A stretch of 64,000 bases of DNA from Oscillospiraceae bacterium (GTDB lineage Bacteria; Bacillota; Clostridia; Oscillospirales; Oscillospiraceae). Both the position numbers and the translations under genes were made by a program. The stretch is taken from contig JAHHSG010000002.1 in NCBI GenBank assembly GCA_020025305.1, forward strand, positions 62,001 through 126,000. Direction: 5' to 3'. The notes beneath the pieces are model-generated. The model searched no databases, had not been told where the DNA came from, and saw only the letters and a program-made list of their open reading frames with translations. Below, piece by piece: positions 59,164-64,000 of this stretch (within the stretch, counting starts at the first letter, position 1; each line of letters opens with the position of its first letter).

Positions 59164-59196
59164 ATATTTGGGTAGGGGATGAACCCTTACCCAAAT

Positions 59197-59224
59197 ATTA
59201 TACACGTTCCTTACAGAAATGCAA
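59197..59224 (-). promoter_or_regulatory. promoter of tRNA-Ala
   Basis: TTGCAT (59224-59219), 16-bp spacer, TATAAT (59202-59197) in the 66-bp gap after ileS. The tRNA could also be reached by ileS read-through. Confidence 0.7.
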
Positions 59225-59229
59225 GTGCT

Positions 59230-62046
59230 TTATTCGATGACGGGCAGCTTTGCCATCACAGCGGCGCAGCGGGGGCACAGATCGGGATATTCTGCATTCT
59301 TGCCCACCAGCACATGGTGCTTCCAGCAGCGCATACACTTCTCGCCCTTGGCCTCGCTGACCAGCACACGGACACCGGCGATGGAAGTATCGGCACCCTG
59401 TGCATAGACTTCGGAGTCGTCGGTGACCTCCACATCGGACACGATGAAGAGGTCGGCCCACTTATCCTCAAAGCCCTTGCGGGTAATCTCCAGATTGGAC
59501 TCGGCCACGGGCTTGTCGGTGGCCAGCACCACATGAGCTTCCAGAGCCTTACCGATCTTCTTATCGGCACGGGCCTTTTCAAGAGCCGCATTCACGCCGT
59601 CACGCAGCTGAGACAGCATGGCCCACTCTGCCATCCGGCCCTCGCTCAGCTCGTAGTCCGTATAGGGCTGCACCATATCGTTGAGCAGCACGTTGCGGCC
59701 GTCGTCGCCCTCGCGGTGGGGCATGACCTGCCAGATCTCATCACAGGTAAAGGCCAGAATGGGGGCGAACATACGGGTCATGGCGTCCAGAATGAGGTAG
59801 ATGGCGGTCTGGGCGCTGCGGCGCTCCAGACTGTCAGCGCCGTCGCAGTAGAGACGATCCTTGAGAATGTCGAAGTAGAAGGAGCTCAGATCCAGCACGC
59901 AGAAGTCATTGATGGCGTGGGAGATGACATGGAACTCATAGTTGTCGTAAGCGTTGAACACCTTGCGGATCAGCGCGTTGAGGCGGGTAACGGCCCAGCG
60001 ATCCAGCTCCAGCATCTCCTCGGGGGCCACCAGCTGGTTGGGATCGAAGTCGGTCAGATTATCCAGACAGAACTTGGAGGTGTTGCGGAACTTCAGATAG
60101 TTCTGGCTCAGCTGCTTGAAGATGTCGTCGCTGCAGCGGACATCCACATGGTAGTCGGCGCTGCCGGCCCACAGACGCAGCAGGTCTGCACCGTACTTCT
60201 GGATGATCTCGTTGGGGTCCATGCCGTTGCCCAGAGACTTATGCATGGCACGTCCCTCGCCGTCCACGGTCCAGCCGTGGGTCAGGCACTCCTTGAAAGG
60301 TGCCTTGCGGCCCAGAGCACCCACAGCCACCAGCAGGGAGGACTGGAACCAGCCACGGTACTGGTCGGCACCCTCGATATACATGGTAGCGGGCCAGAAC
60401 TTCTGGTCATGCTCCATGGCGCAGAAGTGGGTGGAGCCGGAGTCGAACCAGCCGTCCAGCGTATCGGTCTCCTTCTCGAAATGCTTGCCGCCGCAGTGGG
60501 GGCAGACAAATGCATCGGGCAGCAGCTCCTCGGCCTCCATGTCGAACCATGCGTTAGAACCCTTCTCCTCGAAGATACGGGCCACCTTCTCAATGGTCTC
60601 GGAGGTGCACACGGGCTTGTGGCACTCCTCACAGTAGAACACGGGGATGGGCAGACCCCAGCGGCGCTGGCGGCTGATGCACCAGTCGTGGCGCTCACGG
60701 ATCATGGCGTGCATCCGCTCCTGACCCCAGGCGGGCAGCCAGCGCACCTCATCGCAGGCGTCGCAGGCCTCGTCCTTGAAGGAGTCTACAGAGCAGAACC
60801 ACTGCGGGGTGGCACGGAAGATGATGGGGTGCTTGCAGCGCCAGCAGTGGGGATAGCTATGGACGATCTCCTCGCTGGCAAAGAGGACGCCGGCCTCCTG
60901 CATATCCTTGAGAATGACAGGGTTGGATTCCTCGGTCTTCATACCGGCATACTTGCCGGCGTAGTCGGTGTGGCGGCCCTGATCGTCCACGGGCACCACC
61001 ATCTCCATGCCGTAGCGCATGCAGGTCTGATAGTCGTCGGCACCGAAGCCGGGAGCGGTGTGGACGCAGCCGGTACCGGAGTCCATGGTGACATAGTCTG
61101 CCAGCAGCAGGCGGCTGGTCTTGTCCAGGAAGGGATGGTTGGCCAGCATATTCTCGTAGAAGGAACCGGGGTGGGTCTCGATGATCTCATAGTGCTCAAA
61201 GCCGCCCACCTTCATGACCTTTTCCGTGAGAGCCTCGGCCATAATATACATCTCGCCGTTGTCGGCCTTGACGATGGCGTAGCTCTCATCGGGATGGAGG
61301 GCGATGGCCAGGTTGCCGGGCAAAGTCCAGATGGTCGTCGTCCAAATGACGAAGAAGAGCTTAGAGAGATCCAGATGGCTCAGCTTGCCCTGATCGTCGT
61401 TCATGGAGAACTTGACATAGACGGTGGTGCAGGGATCGTCCTGATACTCGATCTCAGCCTCGGCCAGAGCCGTCTCGTCGTGGGCACACCAGTACACGGG
61501 CTTGAGACCCTTGTAGATGTATCCCTTTTCATACATTTTGCCGAACACACGGACTTCGTCGGCCTCAAAGCCCTTATCCATGGTGCGGTAGGGATGCTCC
61601 CAGTCGGCCACCACGCCCATGCGCTTGAAGCCGGCCATCTGGCGCTGGATGTACTTCTCAGCGTAGTCGTGGCAGGCACTGCGGAAATCGGAGACGCTCA
61701 TCGCCTTGTGGTTGAGCTTCTGCTCCTTGATGATGGCGGACTCGATGGGCATACCGTGGTTATCCCAGCCGGGGATATAGGGGGTGTAGTAGCCGCGCAT
61801 GGCATAGCTGCGGGTGATAAAGTCCTTCAGTGCCTTGTTCAGGGCGTGCCCCATGTGGATATCGCCGTTGGAGAAGGGAGGGCCGTCGTGGAGAGAGAAG
61901 AGGGGCTTGCCGTCATTTTTCTTCAAAAGCTCGTGATAAAGATCCATGTCCTGCCAATGCTGCAGCATATCCGGCTCACGCTTGGGAAGTCCCGCACGCA
62001 TGGGAAAGCCGCTTTTATGCATATTCAGGGTTTTCTTGTATTCCAT
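59230..62046 (-). CDS. ileS: isoleucyl-tRNA synthetase
   Basis: Charges tRNA-Ile and edits valine. 938 residues from ATG 62046 (AGGAGG 8 nt upstream); the frame runs 39 codons further into the T-box terminator and is rejected. The HIGH motif is PPFSNGDIHMGHALNK (near 60). The KMSKS loop appears as GRAMHKSLGNG, a variant I recall from related Clostridia. The CP1 editing domain lies between. The C-terminal zinc site is KCMRCWKHH with LCPRCAAVM. Confidence 0.97.
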   Translation of the reverse strand: MEYKKTLNMHKSGFPMRAGLPKREPDMLQHWQDMDLYHELLKKNDGKPLFSLHDGPPFSNGDIHMGHALNKALKDFITRSYAMRGYYTPYIPGWDNHGMPIESAIIKEQKLNHKAMSVSDFRSACHDYAEKYIQRQMAGFKRMGVVADWEHPYRTMDKGFEADEVRVFGKMYEKGYIYKGLKPVYWCAHDETALAEAEIEYQDDPCTTVYVKFSMNDDQGKLSHLDLSKLFFVIWTTTIWTLPGNLAIALHPDESYAIVKADNGEMYIMAEALTEKVMKVGGFEHYEIIETHPGSFYENMLANHPFLDKTSRLLLADYVTMDSGTGCVHTAPGFGADDYQTCMRYGMEMVVPVDDQGRHTDYAGKYAGMKTEESNPVILKDMQEAGVLFASEEIVHSYPHCWRCKHPIIFRATPQWFCSVDSFKDEACDACDEVRWLPAWGQERMHAMIRERHDWCISRQRRWGLPIPVFYCEECHKPVCTSETIEKVARIFEEKGSNAWFDMEAEELLPDAFVCPHCGGKHFEKETDTLDGWFDSGSTHFCAMEHDQKFWPATMYIEGADQYRGWFQSSLLVAVGALGRKAPFKECLTHGWTVDGEGRAMHKSLGNGMDPNEIIQKYGADLLRLWAGSADYHVDVRCSDDIFKQLSQNYLKFRNTSKFCLDNLTDFDPNQLVAPEEMLELDRWAVTRLNALIRKVFNAYDNYEFHVISHAINDFCVLDLSSFYFDILKDRLYCDGADSLERRSAQTAIYLILDAMTRMFAPILAFTCDEIWQVMPHREGDDGRNVLLNDMVQPYTDYELSEGRMAEWAMLSQLRDGVNAALEKARADKKIGKALEAHVVLATDKPVAESNLEITRKGFEDKWADLFIVSDVEVTDDSEVYAQGADTSIAGVRVLVSEAKGEKCMRCWKHHVLVGKNAEYPDLCPRCAAVMAKLPVIE

Positions 62047-62084
62047 GTGATTTCCTCCTGTTGTGTTCATTTGATGGATATAAC

Positions 62085-62370
62085 AATAAAAAATGCCTTT
62101 GTCTCCCGTAAGAGACAAAGGCATGAAAAAGACCTCTGCGGTACCACTCTTGCTGCCGACCAATATGGTGCGACCACTCAGTTCCCACCAACCGTGGGGG
62201 AGGGGAGGTAACGGCCCTCATTCCGTCCGGGCTTACTGTAGGTTCAGCCGGCTGCTCCGGGGTGATGTTCACAGCTGTTCCGATCTCCGCCTTGCACCAA
62301 AACGGCGGCTCTCTTTGCATCGAAAGAAGTGCTACTTGTCCCCTTCATCGCAGTTAATCTGATGATAACA
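62085..62370 (-). promoter_or_regulatory. T-box riboswitch leader of ileS
   Basis: Minus-strand leader with stem I elements (GATGAAGGGGACAAGTAG, AGAGAG, GGTGCAAGGCGG). The specifier loop GTGAACATCACC places AUC (Ile) at 62266-62264. The T-box core is AGAGTGGTACCGCAGAGG (62150-62133). The terminator at 62124-62088 has an ATGCCTTTGTCTC stem and a T-run. Uncharged tRNA-Ile should allow read-through. Confidence 0.97.
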
Positions 62371-62375
62371 GCATT

Positions 62376-62404
62376 ATCTTACCCACTTTTTCCCTGTTTG
62401 TCAA
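62376..62404 (-). promoter_or_regulatory. sigma-A promoter of ileS
   Basis: TTGACA (62404-62399), 17-bp spacer, TAAGAT (62381-62376) on the minus strand. Confidence 0.9.
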
Positions 62405-62444
62405 CGGTAAAATAGGAAATTGTGAAAAAGGCTGGCAAAATTAC

Positions 62445-62900
62445 TTATTGGCCAAAGTTGAGATACAGACCGTAAGCGCCCATGGCGGCATAGATTGCAC
62501 CCAGCAGCAGCAAGATCATGCTGATGACCTTGAAGCCGGTGGTTTCCTTCTTATTGAGAAAACGGCGGGAATAGTACACCAGCAGGCAGGAAAGACCGGT
62601 GATCAGGGCGGTGCCGTGGACAGCCAGCGGATTGCCTTTTAAGGAGGTGTTGATGAGAATCACCATCACCAGCAGCAAGCCGAAAGCCACACCCAGAGCG
62701 ATTTTCACCCACAAGGGCATACGGCTCTTGGACGGCTGCTGTACATTTTCCTTGGGCGTCCGATCACGGAGGTGGTAGTCGGAGCCATTCTTCTTTTGAT
62801 GCACGTTTTTGTTGGGGTTGCCCTTGGCCTTCTGGATGTTGCGCTGGATCTGCGCATAATCCGAGGTACCGTTCATTTTCTGGGTTTTCTTTTTTGCCAT
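62445..62900 (-). CDS. small membrane protein of unknown function
   Basis: 151 residues. The N-terminal about 60 residues are very basic and Asn/Lys/Gln-rich (MAKKKTQKMNG ...), probably cytoplasmic. Three hydrophobic segments follow (about 63-83, 93-111 and 124-146). I recognise no family. It lies 28 bp after cinA on the same strand with AGGAG upstream, so it is probably co-transcribed with it. Confidence 0.75.
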   Translation of the reverse strand: MAKKKTQKMNGTSDYAQIQRNIQKAKGNPNKNVHQKKNGSDYHLRDRTPKENVQQPSKSRMPLWVKIALGVAFGLLLVMVILINTSLKGNPLAVHGTALITGLSCLLVYYSRRFLNKKETTGFKVISMILLLLGAIYAAMGAYGLYLNFGQ

Positions 62901-62928
62901 GGTTTATCTCCTTTTTCTTGCGTTGGTT

Positions 62929-64000
62929 TTAATCTTTGAGACCGGCGAGGTAACGCCGGATCATATCCAATGCGTGGTGAGCGGCCAGAATCCGAACACG
63001 TTCCCGTCCGGTCCCCAGACGTAAGTGCTGTACGGAAGTCCCCGCCGGGGTGCTCAGACCGATAAAGACAGTGCCCACTTCGTTGCCCCGGTCATCCCGT
63101 CCGGGTCCGGCCACGCCGGTGACCGATACGGCCAGATCCGCCCCGGTGATCCGTCTTGCACCGTCCGCCATAGCGGCAGCCACCGGCTCCGAGACGGCAC
63201 CATCAGTGTCTAAAAGGGATTGCGGCACACCTAAAAGAGCGGCCTTCACCTCGTTGGTATAGGACACGATGCCGCCGCGGAATACGGCAGAAGCGCCGGG
63301 TACATCGGTGATGCGCTTGGCGATAAGACCGCCGGTGCAGCTCTCCGCTGCGGCGCAGGTGCGCTGCTTTTCCTGTAAAAGAGACACCACCGCATACTCT
63401 AAACCCGGAATGTTTTCGCCGTAGCAGTAGTCTCCTAACAGGCGGCGCACTTCCCGGAGCATGGGAGACATCAATGCACCGCATGCCGCCTCACTTTCCG
63501 CTTTGGCAGTCATGCGCAGCATGACCTCGCCGGTCTTGGCGTAGGGTGCCAGCGATGGGTTCACCGCATGGTTCATCAGCGGCGCCAAAAGCTCCTGCAC
63601 CTGGGGCTCTGTCAAGCCAAAAATGCGGATGTCCCGAGACAGGATGACCTGCTGCGAGCGGCGGCGCAGCCATGGGAGCACCTGATGCTCCGCCATATGG
63701 CGGCATTCGTGGGGAACGCCGGGGAGCATCATGACGGTGACACCGTCCTCTGTAAAGCAGCAGCCGGGAGCAGTGCCGACCGGATTTGGGAAAATTTCAC
63801 ACCCGGTGGGGAGGTAGGCCTGCTGGAGGTTGCACGCGGACATAGGCCGATGGAGTACCGCCTCAAAACAGTGCCGGATCTGCTGTGCAATCTCAGGGTG
63901 AAAGACCAGCGCCCGACCGAAGGCCTGAGAGACAACGTTCTTTGTCACATCGTCATAGGTAGGCCCGAGCCCGCCGATGTAGATAATGAGATCGGCGCGG
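62929..64000 (-). CDS. cinA: CinA-family protein (5' end outside window)
   Basis: Competence/damage-inducible protein A, with a MoeA/MogA-like N-terminal domain and a C-terminal nicotinamide-nucleotide amidohydrolase domain that recycles deamidated pyridine nucleotides. The frame is open to the right edge, where it reads DLIIYIGGLGPTYDDVTKNVV, a conserved part of the N-terminal domain, so the start lies beyond 64000. An internal Met at 63948 is not the start. The C-terminal domain has AAAESCTGGLIAKRITDVPG, FRGGIVSYTNEVKAALLGV and VTGVAGPGRDD. Confidence 0.95.
   Translation of the reverse strand, partial: RADLIIYIGGLGPTYDDVTKNVVSQAFGRALVFHPEIAQQIRHCFEAVLHRPMSACNLQQAYLPTGCEIFPNPVGTAPGCCFTEDGVTVMMLPGVPHECRHMAEHQVLPWLRRRSQQVILSRDIRIFGLTEPQVQELLAPLMNHAVNPSLAPYAKTGEVMLRMTAKAESEAACGALMSPMLREVRRLLGDYCYGENIPGLEYAVVSLLQEKQRTCAAAESCTGGLIAKRITDVPGASAVFRGGIVSYTNEVKAALLGVPQSLLDTDGAVSEPVAAAMADGARRITGADLAVSVTGVAGPGRDDRGNEVGTVFIGLSTPAGTSVQHLRLGTGRERVRILAAHHALDMIRRYLAGLKD

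Noticed and set aside
59179..62211. A 1010-codon open frame on the plus strand
   Set aside because: It is fully antisense to ileS. The protein is low-complexity Gly/His/Leu/Val, the mirror of GC-rich codon use, with no RBS or family.

Overview
The window reads as chromosome of a high-GC, Gram-positive anaerobe, most likely an Oscillospirales/Oscillospiraceae relative. This is inferred from the Firmicutes gene set (Spo0J/ParB with consensus parS sites, a Noc-like paralogue, DnaD plus a DnaC/DnaI-type loader, T-box leaders, rpsO-pnp, DegV, VanW) and from GC-rich codon use that opens long antisense frames over aspS, pnp and ileS. parAB with three perfect parS sites suggests an origin-proximal position. 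No rRNA and no CRISPR array were seen; one tRNA gene is present.

1-18 kb (minus strand) is a housekeeping block. In transcription order it holds zapA, a U32/RlhA-like protein, dut, maf, mreC, mreD, mrdA, a GH13 enzyme, parA, parB, serS, mscL, rsmG, a MinD-like ATPase, an MgsA-like protein, and then hisS-aspS behind their own promoter and T-box. The theme is cell elongation and division, chromosome segregation and translation. mreB, minC and minE are absent. One parS site forms the heart of a 40-bp perfect palindrome that also looks like an intrinsic terminator.

18-38 kb holds the plus-strand genes dnaD-dnaC (primosome), a D,D-carboxypeptidase, a noc-like gene, a VanW protein, mnmE, degV and prmA. 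Then come a minus-strand MATE exporter, rpsO-pnp and a ferredoxin, a plus-strand GntR/ABC-transporter cassette ending in a 47-residue lipoprotein-like ORF, and a minus-strand TrkH potassium-uptake subunit. A decayed gene lies just left of the island.

38.1-59.1 kb is a genomic island of about 21 kb in the 3' end of a tRNA-Ala(CGC) gene, bounded by a perfect 45-bp direct repeat (38095-38139 and 59088-59132). It carries candidate defence genes: an AlbA_2/Schlafen-type ATP-binding protein, an ApeA-like HEPN protein, a type I restriction-modification locus with an unknown membrane zinc-ribbon gene inside it, a SLOG-family protein, and a retron with an RT-Toprim fusion and a recognisable msr-msd RNA. 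It also carries mobility genes: an excisionase-like HTH, a replication-type HTH protein, a ribbon-helix-helix protein, a MobP-type relaxase with Sel1 repeats, and two tyrosine integrases. hsdS, hsdR, the relaxase and the first integrase each need one extra base to read through, while no core gene does. Either the island is decaying or phase-variable, or the sequence has homopolymer errors there.

59.1-64 kb returns to the core (minus strand): cinA (5' end outside the window), a small membrane protein, ileS behind an AUC-specifier T-box, and the tRNA-Ala gene that serves as the attachment site. The retron is the strongest special find. The parS-terminator palindrome, the phased 11-bp repeats beside the AlbA_2 gene, the HEPN promoter inverted repeat, the poly-A tract in hsdS and the integrase with a DNA-binding domain at both ends come next.
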